A DNA stretch of 64,000 nt. Origin: Armatimonadota bacterium (GTDB lineage: Bacteria > Sysuimicrobiota > Sysuimicrobiia > Sysuimicrobiales > Sysuimicrobiaceae). Under the pieces are notes generated by a model. That model was given only the letters and a program-made list of their open reading frames with translations. It was not told the origin of the DNA and ran no database searches. Shown in pieces: positions 16,689 through 24,966 of this stretch (position 1 is its first letter; each line of letters begins with the position of its first letter). A program made the position numbers and the translations under genes. The stretch lies in the NCBI GenBank assembly GCA_031432545.1, contig JAVKGX010000001.1, positions 372,001 through 436,000 of the forward strand, written 5' to 3'.

Positions 16689-17357
16689 ATGAGGGGCGTG
16701 TTCATCTCCCTGGAAGGCCCCGAGGGTGCGGGCAAGACGACGCAGCAACAACGCCTGGCCTCGCGACTGCGCGCGGCCGGCTACGACGTCTTCGTGACCC
16801 GCGAACCCGGCGGGACTGCGATCGGTGAGCAGATCCGCCGGATCCTCCTCGACGCCAGCCACGCCCGCATGGCACCCCAGACGGAGATGCTGCTGTTTGC
16901 CGCCTCGCGCGCGCAGTTCGTGGCCGAGATGGTGCGGCCGGCGCTGGAGATGGGCAAGATCGTGCTCTCCGACCGGTACGTCCACGCCTCGCTGGCCTAC
17001 CAGGGCTACGCGCGCGGACTCGGTGTCGACCTGGTGCGGGCGGTGAACGACGTCGCCACGGGGGGGCTTCTCCCCGACCTGGTGATCCTGCTGGACGTCC
17101 CGCCCGACCTCGGGCTGCGCAGGGCCCTGGAGGGCCGGGACGCCGCGGCGGACCGGATGGAACGGGAGGATTTGGAGTTCCACGAACGGGTGCGGGAAGG
17201 GTTCCTCCGTCTGGCTGCAGAAGACCCGCGAATCCGGCTGATCACGGGTACCGACGACCCCGACGAGATCGCAGAGCGCATCTGGCGCGAGGTCGAGCAG
17301 CTGTTGAAGGCGAAGGGCCGCTGGCGGCAGGCCGATCCACCCGGTGGGATGGGATGA
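16689..17357 (+). CDS. tmk: Thymidylate kinase
   Basis: A 222-residue dTMP kinase converting dTMP to dTDP. The P-loop is GPEGAGKTT near the N-terminus; the DR(Y/H/F) motif appears as LSDRYVHASLAYQG, with TREPGGT before it. The ATP lid region is EGRDAAADRMEREDLEFH. It starts 20 bases after the R3H ATPase gene and overlaps darA by 4 bases. With thyA at 61902 the window carries the two consecutive dTDP-forming steps at separate loci. Confidence 0.95.
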   Translation: MRGVFISLEGPEGAGKTTQQQRLASRLRAAGYDVFVTREPGGTAIGEQIRRILLDASHARMAPQTEMLLFAASRAQFVAEMVRPALEMGKIVLSDRYVHASLAYQGYARGLGVDLVRAVNDVATGGLLPDLVILLDVPPDLGLRRALEGRDAAADRMEREDLEFHERVREGFLRLAAEDPRIRLITGTDDPDEIAERIWREVEQLLKAKGRWRQADPPGGMG

Positions 17358-17683
17358 AGCTCGTTCTGGCGATCGTCCAAGAGAAGGACGCCGGCAAGCT
17401 CATCGACGAGCTCACGGAGGCGGGCTTCCAGGCGACGATGCTGGCGTCCACCGGCGGGTTCCTGCGCGCCGGCAACGCGACGATCCTCACCGGTGTGGAA
17501 GCCGACCAGGTGGAGCGCGTGCTGGAGGCGATCCGGCGCGTCTGCCACACGCGCGAACAGCTCATGACGCCGATCCCTCCCGTCGTCGAACCGGTGGACT
17601 CCTACGTGACGTATCCCGTGCGGGTCCAGGTCGGGGGCGCCATCGTGTTCGTGCTCGACGTGGAGCGGATGGAGCGGTTGTGA
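17354..17683 (+). CDS. darA: Cyclic-di-AMP receptor, DarA/PstA family
   Basis: A 109-residue PII-like protein of the DUF970/DarA family, a c-di-AMP-binding signal receptor in Bacillota. Conserved features are LAIVQEKDAGKLIDELTEAG at the start, the ligand-loop sequence ASTGGFLRAGNATILTGVE, and a C-terminal VGGAIVFVLDVERM. The tmk-darA-holB order matches the classic tmk-yaaQ-yaaR-holB arrangement, lacking only yaaR. The ATG overlaps the tmk stop (ATGA). It implies that the organism uses c-di-AMP, though no cyclase is in the window. Confidence 0.9.
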   Translation: MKLVLAIVQEKDAGKLIDELTEAGFQATMLASTGGFLRAGNATILTGVEADQVERVLEAIRRVCHTREQLMTPIPPVVEPVDSYVTYPVRVQVGGAIVFVLDVERMERL

Positions 17684-17697
17684 GCAGCTTAGGACCC

Positions 17698-18705
17698 ATG
17701 CGGTTCGCCGACATCCTCGACCAGCACCACGCCATCGGGCTGTTGCGCTCGGCGCTGCGGAGCGGGCGGCTCCACCACGCGTACGTCTTCGCCGGGCCGG
17801 CGGGCACGGGACGCGCGGAGACCGCGGCCGCCTTCGCGCATGCCCTGCAGTGCGAGCGCTACCGGGAGGATGCCTGCGGGGAGTGCGACGCATGCCGCCG
17901 GGTCTCGGCCGGCACCCACCCGGATGTCCGGTGGATCGGGCCCGCGCCCGGCCGCCAGTCTGTGGGCATCGACCAGATCCGCGACGTCCGGCGGGAGGCG
18001 GCCTACGGCCCGTACGAGGGCAGGACCAAGATCTTCGTCGTGCGGCCGGCTGAGACGATGCTGCCCGAAGCGCAAAACAGTCTGCTCAAACTCCTCGAAG
18101 AACCTCCGCCGCGGGTCGTATTCGTGCTGATCGCCGAGTCCGCCCACGCACTGCTGCCCACCGTCGTGTCCCGCTGCCAGCTGGTACGCTTCAACCTCGT
18201 GCCCATCCGGCAGATCGAGTATGCCCTGCGGGTGCAGTACGAGGTCGAGCCCGCACGCGCCCGGGTCCTCGCGGCGCTGTCGGGCGGCCGGGTCGCACTC
18301 GCGGCGGAGTGGGCGCGGCGGCCGGACGCGCTCGCGGATCGTGACGCCGTCGTGGAGCTGGTTGCTCGGGTCGAGCGCGAGGGACTGCTCGCCATGCTGG
18401 AGGCCGCGGAGAAGCTAGCGAAGGAGAAGGATCGTCTGGCCAACCTGCTGGACATCGCGCTGCTGTGGTACCGTGATCTGATCGTGTGGAAGGAGGCGGC
18501 GGACGACACCCTGTTGGTGAACCTGGACCGCAAAGACGACATCGCCCAGCTCAGTTCCCAGATGGATCTGGCTGCTCTGCGCCGCCGCGTGGCGGCCATC
18601 GAGGAGGCCAAGTCGGCCCTGCGCCGCAACGTCAACCCGCGGCTGGCGCTGGAGGCGATGTTCCTGCGCTTCGATCCCACCGGGGAGCCTGCAGGGCGCG
18701 CGTGA
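17698..18705 (+). CDS. holB: DNA polymerase III delta prime subunit
   Basis: A 335-residue clamp-loader subunit. The N-terminal AAA+ module has HHAYVFAGPAGTGRAE, with the P-loop lysine replaced by Arg, compatible with the non-hydrolysing delta prime. A four-cysteine zinc motif follows (Cys52, 60, 63, 66; CGECDACRR), then the sensor/SRC-like region LLKLLEEPPPRVVFVL and TVVSRCQLVRF. A GTG at 17680, overlapping the darA stop as GTGA, would add six residues and may be the real start; the ATG at 17698 aligns better with family N-termini. It is last in the tmk-darA-holB run. Confidence 0.9.
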   Translation: MRFADILDQHHAIGLLRSALRSGRLHHAYVFAGPAGTGRAETAAAFAHALQCERYREDACGECDACRRVSAGTHPDVRWIGPAPGRQSVGIDQIRDVRREAAYGPYEGRTKIFVVRPAETMLPEAQNSLLKLLEEPPPRVVFVLIAESAHALLPTVVSRCQLVRFNLVPIRQIEYALRVQYEVEPARARVLAALSGGRVALAAEWARRPDALADRDAVVELVARVEREGLLAMLEAAEKLAKEKDRLANLLDIALLWYRDLIVWKEAADDTLLVNLDRKDDIAQLSSQMDLAALRRRVAAIEEAKSALRRNVNPRLALEAMFLRFDPTGEPAGRA

Positions 18706-18715
18706 AACACGTGGA

Positions 18716-18767
18716 GGGGCAAGCGGACTGAGGATCGGGGTTGTCGCGATCCCGCTCCGCTTGACCC
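18716..18767. terminator. Hairpin between convergent holB and B-box genes
   Basis: CAAGCGGA (18720-18727) pairs with TCCGCTTG (18756-18763), with further internal complementarity (CGGGG and CCCG). It sits in the 63-base convergent gap and could act for both strands. There is no long T run, so factor-independent function is uncertain. Confidence 0.45.
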
Positions 18768-18768
18768 G

Positions 18769-19011
18769 TCAACGTGCGACGTACGCGAACAGGGCCAACA
18801 GGAAGACTGCGGCGCCGACGACCAGCCAGATCCAGAGGTACGATCGGGAGCGGACCTGGCCCGGTGGCCCGAACGGGCTTTCGGCACACGTCCGGCAGTA
18901 GTTCCCCGACGACAGTTTGACCACACAGTCGCTGCACAGCGCCTTTCCGCAGCGGCTGCAGTAGAACAGCGCGCCGCGATCGCGGTGGAACGCGCAGCGG
19001 ATGGCGGTCAT
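18769..19011 (-). CDS. Small B-box-type zinc-finger membrane protein
   Basis: An 80-residue protein. Residues ~5-45 form a cysteine/histidine-rich zinc finger (CAFHRDRGALFYCSRCGKAL, then CSDCVVKLSSGNYCRTC), resembling bacterial B-box-type modules. After a Pro/Gly linker a single transmembrane segment, LWIWLVVGAAVFLLALFAYV, ends the protein, so the finger is probably cytoplasmic. The ATG overlaps the stop of the endonuclease IV gene (ATGA), indicating coupled translation. Function unknown. Confidence 0.75.
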   Translation of the reverse strand: MTAIRCAFHRDRGALFYCSRCGKALCSDCVVKLSSGNYCRTCAESPFGPPGQVRSRSYLWIWLVVGAAVFLLALFAYVAR

Positions 19012-19877
19012 GGGACTTCGGTCGGCGGCCGGAGTCTGTCCTGACCGCTTTTTCCCCGCAGCGTCTTGAGGACGTCCAGGTTCCGGCGATCGAGTCCTGC
19101 CCGGTCGAAGCCGGGGGTCTCGATGATCGCGGGCAGCCCCTGCAGCCGGCTTTCGCGCACGATCGCCCGGAATCCCCTCAAGCCGATGGTTCCCTGTCCG
19201 ATGTTCTCGTGCCGGTCGAGCCGGCTGCCACACGGGGCCCGGGAGTCATTCAGGTGGAGTAGCCGCAGCCGCCCCAGCCCGATCGTCTGCTCGAACGCGT
19301 CGAGCATGCGGCCGACGCCGGTCCGGGTGCGGATGTCCCACCCCGCCGCGAACAGGTGCGCGGTGTCCAGGCAGATCCCCACACGTGGGTGGCCGTCGAC
19401 GGCGTCCAGCAACGCGCGCAGTTCGTCGAACGTGGCTCCTAGAGTCGCCCCGGCGCTGCCTTCCAGGAGGATCGCCACCCCCTCGCTGGCCCGCAGCGCA
19501 CGCCGCACCGCCCACGCCACCCGCGCGACGGCGCGGGGGAAGGGAACGGCCGCGCTGCCGATGTGGGTCACCGCGCCGGCTCCCTCCAGGGCGGCGACCA
19601 CGCGCAGCGTGTGCAGCAGCGAACGCGTCGACCGCTCGTGCAGCTCGCCGTCGGCGGCCAGGTTCACCAGATACGGCGTGTGGGCGAACAGCGGATCCAG
19701 GCTGGCCCCTGCCCGCTTGCGGCGAAACTCGGCGAGGTCGGATCGGTCGTAGACGACCGGTCGCCACTGGCGCGGGTTGCCCACGAAGATCTGCATGCAC
19801 TCGCAACCGATGGCGACGGCGCGATCCACCGCCCTGTGGATCCGGCCACGGATCGAAACGTGGGCACCGAACCGCAC
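19008..19877 (-). CDS. nfo: Endonuclease IV (AP endonuclease)
   Basis: A 289-residue TIM-barrel zinc nuclease of base excision repair that cleaves 5' of abasic sites. Family markers in order: FGAHVSIRGRI, MQIFVGNPRQW, FAHTPYLVNLA, HIGSA, ICLDTAHLFAAGWD, and the late metal-site stretch HLNDSRAPCGSRLDRHENIG. The C-terminal ~25 residues extend beyond the usual end and are polar. The start MRFGAHVSIRG matches the family exactly. Its 3' end is coupled to the small B-box protein. Confidence 0.93.
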   Translation of the reverse strand: MRFGAHVSIRGRIHRAVDRAVAIGCECMQIFVGNPRQWRPVVYDRSDLAEFRRKRAGASLDPLFAHTPYLVNLAADGELHERSTRSLLHTLRVVAALEGAGAVTHIGSAAVPFPRAVARVAWAVRRALRASEGVAILLEGSAGATLGATFDELRALLDAVDGHPRVGICLDTAHLFAAGWDIRTRTGVGRMLDAFEQTIGLGRLRLLHLNDSRAPCGSRLDRHENIGQGTIGLRGFRAIVRESRLQGLPAIIETPGFDRAGLDRRNLDVLKTLRGKSGQDRLRPPTEVP

Positions 19878-19937
19878 GGGACTACTGTAGCATTGCGGCC
19901 GGCCGCAGGCCGCCGGAGGACCCGTTATGATGTTTCC

Positions 19938-20849
19938 ATGCCGCCCTCACCGATCACCCGCCGTCTGGTCGCCGATGCCTCTTTGCTCCTCGTAGCGGCC
20001 GTGTGGGGCGCTACGTTCCCCCTGGCCAAGGCGATCCTGCAGCACGTCCCTCCGTTCGCCTATCTGGGGGCGCGCTTTGCGCTCGCCGCCGCATTGCTCT
20101 TGCCGTTTGCGGCCGGTGCACTGCGGCGCGCCGGTGCGCCCGCGTGGAGGCGCGGCCTGTGGAGCGGCGCCGCGCTGGGTGGTGGGTACGCATTGCAGAC
20201 GCTCGGGCTTCGGCTCACCACCGCCACCACGGCCGCCTTCATCACCGGGCTCAGCGTGGTGCTGGTGCCGGTGTTGGGCACCATGTGGGGGCGACGCCCC
20301 GGGCCGCGCGAGTGGACGGGTGTCGCACTGGCCGCCGCAGGGCTTGCGATGCTCACCCTGGACGGCGCGAGCTGGCCGGGGGTGGGCGAACTCCTGGTGC
20401 TCGGTTGCGCCGCCTGCTTCGCGCTGCACATCCTGCTGCTGGACCGTGCCTCGGCCCGGACACCGCCCCTTGCGCTCGGCGCGATGCAGATGCTGGCCGC
20501 GGCGGCCGTCTGCGGGCTGCTGGTCCCCACCGAGCCGTTGCCCTCCGCCGTGCCGGTCGAGATCTGGGGGGCGGTGGCGGGGATGGCGGTCGTCGCGAGC
20601 GCGGGGGCGTTCTCGATTCAGGCCTGGGCGCAGCGGTTCACGCCCCCCACGCACGTGGGGTTGGTCTTCGCGTCCGAGCCGGTCGCCGCGGCGCTGTTCG
20701 CGCGCTGGTGGCTGAGGGAAGTGCTGGATGGCGTGCAGTGGATCGGCGCCGCCCTGATCCTGGTCGGCATCGTGGTGGCGGAGATGAGGGCGCCGACCCG
20801 AGCCTGGACGGCGGCCGCCATCGACCGGCGGCTGTCGACCGCGGACTGA
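19938..20849 (+). CDS. DMT-superfamily EamA-type transporter
   Basis: A 303-residue membrane protein with about ten hydrophobic helices arranged as two EamA repeats. The first opens with ADASLLLVAAVWGATFPLAK, including the WG(A/S)xF motif typical of EamA proteins; the second follows WPGVGELLVLGCAACFALHI. Substrates of such exporters are metabolites or amino acids and cannot be assigned. The ATG at 19938 precedes the first helix. It ends 22 bases before the cystathionine synthase-type gene, so export of a sulfur amino acid or precursor is a reasonable, unproven idea. Confidence 0.85.
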   Translation: MPPSPITRRLVADASLLLVAAVWGATFPLAKAILQHVPPFAYLGARFALAAALLLPFAAGALRRAGAPAWRRGLWSGAALGGGYALQTLGLRLTTATTAAFITGLSVVLVPVLGTMWGRRPGPREWTGVALAAAGLAMLTLDGASWPGVGELLVLGCAACFALHILLLDRASARTPPLALGAMQMLAAAAVCGLLVPTEPLPSAVPVEIWGAVAGMAVVASAGAFSIQAWAQRFTPPTHVGLVFASEPVAAALFARWWLREVLDGVQWIGAALILVGIVVAEMRAPTRAWTAAAIDRRLSTAD

Positions 20850-20871
20850 CCTTGGCAACCGAGGGGTAGCA

Positions 20872-22044
20872 ATGGGGCGCGCTGCGGGCTTCAACACGCT
20901 GGCGGTGCACGCGGGAACGAACCCCGACCCGCTCGGGTCGGTGGTGCCGCCGATCTACCAGACGTCAACGTTCGCCTTCGGCACCGTCGCCGAAGGGGCC
21001 AGGCGGGCCCAGGAGGCCTCCCCGGCCTTCTACACGCGCTGGGCGAACCCGACCGTCCGCGTGGCCGAGGAGCGGATCGCAGCGCTCGAAGGCGGCGAGG
21101 CGTGCCTGCTGACCGCGTCGGGGATGGCCGCGATCAGCCACGCCGTGCTGGCGGTGGTGCGCAGCGGAGACCACATCGTCTCCGCCGACGCGGTCTATTC
21201 CGCGACGTTCGAGCTGTTCCACACGATGCTGCCGGCCTACGGGATCGAGACGACGTTCGTGGACCCGCAAGACCCGGATCGCTTTGCACGGGCCATTCGT
21301 CCGAACACGCGGCTTGTCTACATCGAGACTCCGGCCAATCCGGTGATGAAGGTCACGGACATCGCCGCCGTCGCCGCCATCGCGCGCGAGGCAGGCGCGT
21401 TTGCGATCGCGGACAACACGTTCGCCAGCCCCTACAACACCCGCCCGCTTGCGCTCGGCGCCGACGCGGTGGTGCACAGCGCCACGAAGTACCTGGGCGG
21501 GCACCACCACCTGGTGGCGGGAGCAGTCGTCGGCACGCGGCGGTTCGTGCAGGCCTGCTGGGACCGACTGCGCATCTACGGCGGCTCCGCCGATCCCTTC
21601 GCCGCATGGTTGCTGCTGACCGGCGTGCAGACCCTGGGCTTGCGGATGGAGCGTCAGAACCAAAGCGCGATAAGCATCGCCCGCTTCCTCGCCGGACACC
21701 CGCGGGTCGAACGCGTCTTCTACCCCGGGTTGGCAGATCACCCCAACCACGAGGTCGCCGCGCGGCAGATGCGTGGCTTCGGGGGAATGCTGGCGTTCGA
21801 GGTCCGCGGCGGCGTCCAAGCGGGCGCGCGGCTGGTCGAGCGCCTCCGGGTGATGAAGCTGGCGGTCAGCCTGGGCGGGGTGCACTCCCTGGTCACCCAC
21901 GCCGCATCGACGACGCACCTCCACGTGCCCCGCGAGGAGCGGATCCGGGCCGGGATCACCGACGGCCTGATCCGGGTTTCCGTGGGCATCGAGGACGTCG
22001 AGGATCTGCTGGAGGACCTGGAGCAGGCCCTGGGTGCCGGCTAG
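20872..22044 (+). CDS. Cys/Met metabolism PLP-dependent enzyme (cystathionine gamma-synthase/lyase type)
   Basis: A 390-residue trans-sulfuration family enzyme. PLP-binding residues are visible: the Schiff-base lysine Lys206 in VHSATKYLGGH, Asp181 in AIADNTFASP, and the phosphate-binding SGMAAI. TRWANPTVRVAEERIAALEG is the family's YSRxxNPT region. After Lys206 the usual GHSDVIGG is GHHHLVAGAV, a departure near the active site. It could be cystathionine gamma-synthase, gamma-lyase, O-acetylhomoserine sulfhydrylase or methionine gamma-lyase; the sequence alone does not decide. It follows an EamA exporter in the same orientation. Confidence 0.88.
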   Translation: MGRAAGFNTLAVHAGTNPDPLGSVVPPIYQTSTFAFGTVAEGARRAQEASPAFYTRWANPTVRVAEERIAALEGGEACLLTASGMAAISHAVLAVVRSGDHIVSADAVYSATFELFHTMLPAYGIETTFVDPQDPDRFARAIRPNTRLVYIETPANPVMKVTDIAAVAAIAREAGAFAIADNTFASPYNTRPLALGADAVVHSATKYLGGHHHLVAGAVVGTRRFVQACWDRLRIYGGSADPFAAWLLLTGVQTLGLRMERQNQSAISIARFLAGHPRVERVFYPGLADHPNHEVAARQMRGFGGMLAFEVRGGVQAGARLVERLRVMKLAVSLGGVHSLVTHAASTTHLHVPREERIRAGITDGLIRVSVGIEDVEDLLEDLEQALGAG

Positions 22045-22110
22045 GACGGGTCCGGATCCGACCGTACGCTTCGCCGCAGGCCCTTCGAGGTCCGTCCGGG
22101 TATCATCGCA

Positions 22111-22611
22111 GTGAGGCCCGTTCGTCCGGAGCCGACACCGGTGCGGCACCTTCCACAGCCACTCGTCGATCCCGAACTGGCCGCCGTGCTGGCGAACACG
22201 AAGATCCTCGTGGAACCCGAGCCGCTGGCGGTCGTCAGCCTGCCGCTGTCCGAAGCGCAGGCCGTCCAGCGGCGCGCCGATCGTTTCCACTCGCCGTTCT
22301 GTCTTGCTTTCTCGCCGGACGAGGTGTCGCTCGTGTGCCGCGAGGTGGAGTGGGACCAGGCGGGCCGGGGGCTGCGTCCGACGCGGGTGGAGCGCGACTA
22401 CCGCATGATCACCCTCGACGCCGTCTTGGACGCATCGGTCATCGGCTACCTCTCGGTCGTCACCGAACGGCTCGCACGGGCCGGCATCCCCGTCTGCGTC
22501 GTCTCCACCTTCCACCGCGACCACCTGCTGGTGCGGGCGGCGGACGCGGACGCCGCACAGGCCGTCCTGCAGGCACTGATCGCCGAGTGCCGCAAGCGGG
22601 CGGGCAGCTAG
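22111..22611 (+). CDS. ACT-domain protein (CASTOR-like pair)
   Basis: A 166-residue protein that appears to hold two ACT-like units. The first has VVSLPLSEAQAVQ and SPFCLAFSPDEVSLVC. The second has DASVIGYLSVVTERLARAGI and PVCVVSTFHRDHLLVRAADA, a typical ACT regulatory strand-helix-strand order. Such stand-alone proteins usually bind amino acids. Translation may begin at a GTG near 22141 (VRHLPQPL) rather than 22111. It follows the trans-sulfuration enzyme by 66 bases, so amino-acid sensing is plausible. Confidence 0.7.
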   Translation: MRPVRPEPTPVRHLPQPLVDPELAAVLANTKILVEPEPLAVVSLPLSEAQAVQRRADRFHSPFCLAFSPDEVSLVCREVEWDQAGRGLRPTRVERDYRMITLDAVLDASVIGYLSVVTERLARAGIPVCVVSTFHRDHLLVRAADADAAQAVLQALIAECRKRAGS

Positions 22612-22811
22612 CATTTGGGACTGTCGGTTCGATCCGGCACCCGGTGTGCGACGCGGGACGGGAATGCCGGGGTTGATCGCCCGTGTTTGGAGAAGTAGCA
22701 GAACGCCTGGTGCGCGAAGGGCGACTCCGGACCTGGCCCTGTCGTGCGTGCCGATCGTTCATCCGGTGGTGCGGGCGGTGGGGTCTGGCGTCTGAGACTG
22801 AGGAGGCAACC

Positions 22812-23999
22812 ATGCCGCATCATCCATACCTGATCGTCGGCGGCGGGATGACCGCCGACGCTGCGGTCCGGGGGATCCGCGAGCTCGACCCAGACGGTGA
22901 GATCGGGATCCTGTCCGCAGAAGCGCACCCCCCTTACAATCGGCCGCCGCTGTCCAAGGGCCTGTGGAAAGGACAGCCCCTGGAGAAGATCTGGCGCAAC
23001 ACCGAGCAGCGAGGCGTCCGGCTGTACCTGGGGAGGGTCGCCCGCGAACTCGATCTGTCCACCAAGCACGTCACCGACGATCGGGGCGAGGCGCACACCT
23101 TCGACCGGCTGCTGCTCGCCACCGGCGGCTCTCCGCGCCGCCTGCCGTCGGGCGACGGCGTCGTCTACTTCCGCACGCTGGACGACTATTTGTACCTGCG
23201 CCGGCTCACCGTGCGCCGGCGCCGGTTTGCGGTCATCGGAGGGGGTTTCATCGGGTCGGAAATCGCCGCCGCGCTGGCAACCAACGGCGCCGAAGTCACG
23301 ATGGTGTTCCCGGAGGAAGGGATCGGCCGCCGCCTGTTCCCCTCCGGACTGGCACGCTTCCTCAACGAGTACTACCGCGAGCGGGGCATCGAGGTGGTCA
23401 GCGGCGAGGGCGCTGCGGACATCGAGCGCAGCACACGGGGGTTCGTCGTTCGGACGGACGCGGGGCGGTCGCTCGCTGCTGATGCGGTCATCGCGGGCAT
23501 CGGCATCCGCCCCAACACCGATCTCGCCTCGGGTGCGGGGATCGACGCGGAGGACGGGATCCTGGTCGATGTGCACCTGCGCGCCGGCCATCCGGATGTC
23601 TTCGCCGCCGGAGATGTGGCGCGCTTCATCCAACCGGATCTGGGGACGCGCATGCGCGTGGAGCACGAGGACAATGCGAACACGCAGGGCACGACGGCGG
23701 GACGGAATATGGCGGGCGCCGGCGAGCCGTACGTGCACCTGCCCTTCTTCTACTCCGATCTGTTCGACGTGGGCTACGAGGCCGTGGGCGAGGTAGATGC
23801 GCGGCTGCAGACGGTGGAGGACTGGAAGGAGCCATACCGGGAGGGTGTCGTCTACTACCTACGCGACGGCCGCGTGCGCGGCGTGCTGCTGTGGAACGTC
23901 TGGGGACAGGTCGATGCGGCGCGCGCCCTGATCGCCGATCCAGGTCCCTTCGGCGCCGCGGACCTGACGGGGCGCCTGCCGTCCTTCACATCTCCTTGA
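22812..23999 (+). CDS. FAD/NAD(P)H-dependent reductase (rubredoxin/ferredoxin reductase-like)
   Basis: A 395-residue pyridine nucleotide-disulphide oxidoreductase of the AIF/ferredoxin reductase type. The FAD-binding Rossmann motif is LIVGGGMTADAAV with PPYNRPPLSKGLW. The NAD-binding motif is FAVIGGGFIGSEIAAAL, and the second FAD motif is VFAAGDVARF. A C-terminal reductase-like dimerisation domain follows (PFFYSDLFDVGYEAVG). There is no redox-active CxxC, so it likely passes electrons to a carrier such as rubredoxin or ferredoxin. GAGGAGGC immediately precedes the ATG at 22812. The 200 bases upstream hold no clear gene. Confidence 0.88.
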   Translation: MPHHPYLIVGGGMTADAAVRGIRELDPDGEIGILSAEAHPPYNRPPLSKGLWKGQPLEKIWRNTEQRGVRLYLGRVARELDLSTKHVTDDRGEAHTFDRLLLATGGSPRRLPSGDGVVYFRTLDDYLYLRRLTVRRRRFAVIGGGFIGSEIAAALATNGAEVTMVFPEEGIGRRLFPSGLARFLNEYYRERGIEVVSGEGAADIERSTRGFVVRTDAGRSLAADAVIAGIGIRPNTDLASGAGIDAEDGILVDVHLRAGHPDVFAAGDVARFIQPDLGTRMRVEHEDNANTQGTTAGRNMAGAGEPYVHLPFFYSDLFDVGYEAVGEVDARLQTVEDWKEPYREGVVYYLRDGRVRGVLLWNVWGQVDAARALIADPGPFGAADLTGRLPSFTSP

Positions 24000-24105
24000 A
24001 GGACCTGGGCGATGGTGACCTTTGGATCGCACCTGTGCACATCACGGTGGGGGGCAGACGATTCAAAGCGTGCAGCACCGTGAGCCAAGAGCGGGAGGTG
24101 CGGAC

Positions 24106-24465
24106 ATGGGAAGACTCGGCGCAGCGATGATCCTCGCCGTCGGCGCGGCGCTGGTCGCGGCAGCGGTGGCCTCGGGGCACCACGGCTGGTCCTCCTACGA
24201 CGACAGCCGGGAGGTGGCGTTGACGGGCCGGATCCGATCGTCCTCGTACGAACACCCACACGTGACCGTGCAGTTGGAGACCGAGCAGCGCATCTGGACG
24301 GTGATCCTACCTCCGCCGACCCGTGCCCGGGCCATGGGGCTCACCGCGGAGTTGCTGGGTGAGGGCTCGGTGGTGAGGGTGGCCGGTTACGTGCACCGCA
24401 GCGTGCCCGACGAGATGCGTGCGCTGCGGATCGCGATCGGCGAGCGCGTGTTCCGTCTGCGATGA
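24106..24465 (+). CDS. DUF6152 family secreted protein
   Basis: A 119-residue protein with a signal peptide (AAMILAVGAALVAAAVASG). The mature protein begins HHGWSSYDDSREVALTGRIR, followed by YEHPHVTVQLE and RIWTVILPPPTRARAMGL. This His-His start with the W-x-Y-D, G-x-I and PH-x-x-V pattern is the DUF6152 family. Function unknown; the paired N-terminal histidines could bind metal. GGGAGG lies upstream of the ATG. It overlaps the next gene as ATGA and heads a five-gene operon. Confidence 0.8.
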   Translation: MGRLGAAMILAVGAALVAAAVASGHHGWSSYDDSREVALTGRIRSSSYEHPHVTVQLETEQRIWTVILPPPTRARAMGLTAELLGEGSVVRVAGYVHRSVPDEMRALRIAIGERVFRLR

Positions 24466-24956
24466 TCCACGAGGGGGCTCCGGCGTGGGCGGTGTGGCTG
24501 GAGGCTACGCCGCCCGCGCTGTGGATGCGCCAGGCGCTGTGGGCGTATCCGGTTGCGGAGATCGTGCACATTACCGGCATCGCGGTGCTGGTGGGTTCGG
24601 TCGCGATGTGGGACCTGCGGCTGCTGGGGCTCTCGCGCGGGCTGCCGGTCTCTCAGATGGCCCGGCACCTGCTGCCCTGGGCGTGGGGCGGGTTCGCGGT
24701 CGTGGGCGCCAGCGGCGTGACGATGTTCGTCGCGCACCCCACGGAGTGGTCGACCAACCCGGTATTCCCCGTGAAGATGGGACTCATCGGCGTGGCCTGG
24801 GTGAATCAGTTCGTCTTTCATCGGACCGTGTTCCGCTCCGTGGCGCAGTGGGACCGCGACGTCCCCACGCCGCGCCCGGCGAGGATTGCCGGTGCGACGT
24901 CGCTGGCCGTTTGGGTATCGGTGATCGCCTGTGGGCGGCTGCTGGCCTATCTGTGA
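24462..24956 (+). CDS. DUF6644 family membrane protein
   Basis: A 164-residue integral membrane protein with four hydrophobic helices, matching the DUF6644 family that commonly accompanies DUF6152. Conserved elements: MRQALWAYPVAEIVHITGIA near the first helix (with the His in EIVHI), SVAMWDLRLLGL, and VFPVKMGLIGVAW. The conserved membrane histidines could bind heme or metal, but this is inference. It is coupled by a 4-base overlap to the DUF6152 gene and followed 10 bases later by the protease. Confidence 0.75.
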   Translation: MIHEGAPAWAVWLEATPPALWMRQALWAYPVAEIVHITGIAVLVGSVAMWDLRLLGLSRGLPVSQMARHLLPWAWGGFAVVGASGVTMFVAHPTEWSTNPVFPVKMGLIGVAWVNQFVFHRTVFRSVAQWDRDVPTPRPARIAGATSLAVWVSVIACGRLLAYL

Positions 24957-24966
24957 GAGGTCCGGC

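Noticed and set aside
22612-22811. A possible tRNA-like T arm (GGTTCGATCC) and a short frame before the FAD reductase
   Set aside because: The loop does not have seven bases with a proper stem, no acceptor or anticodon arm fits, and the frame has no motif.
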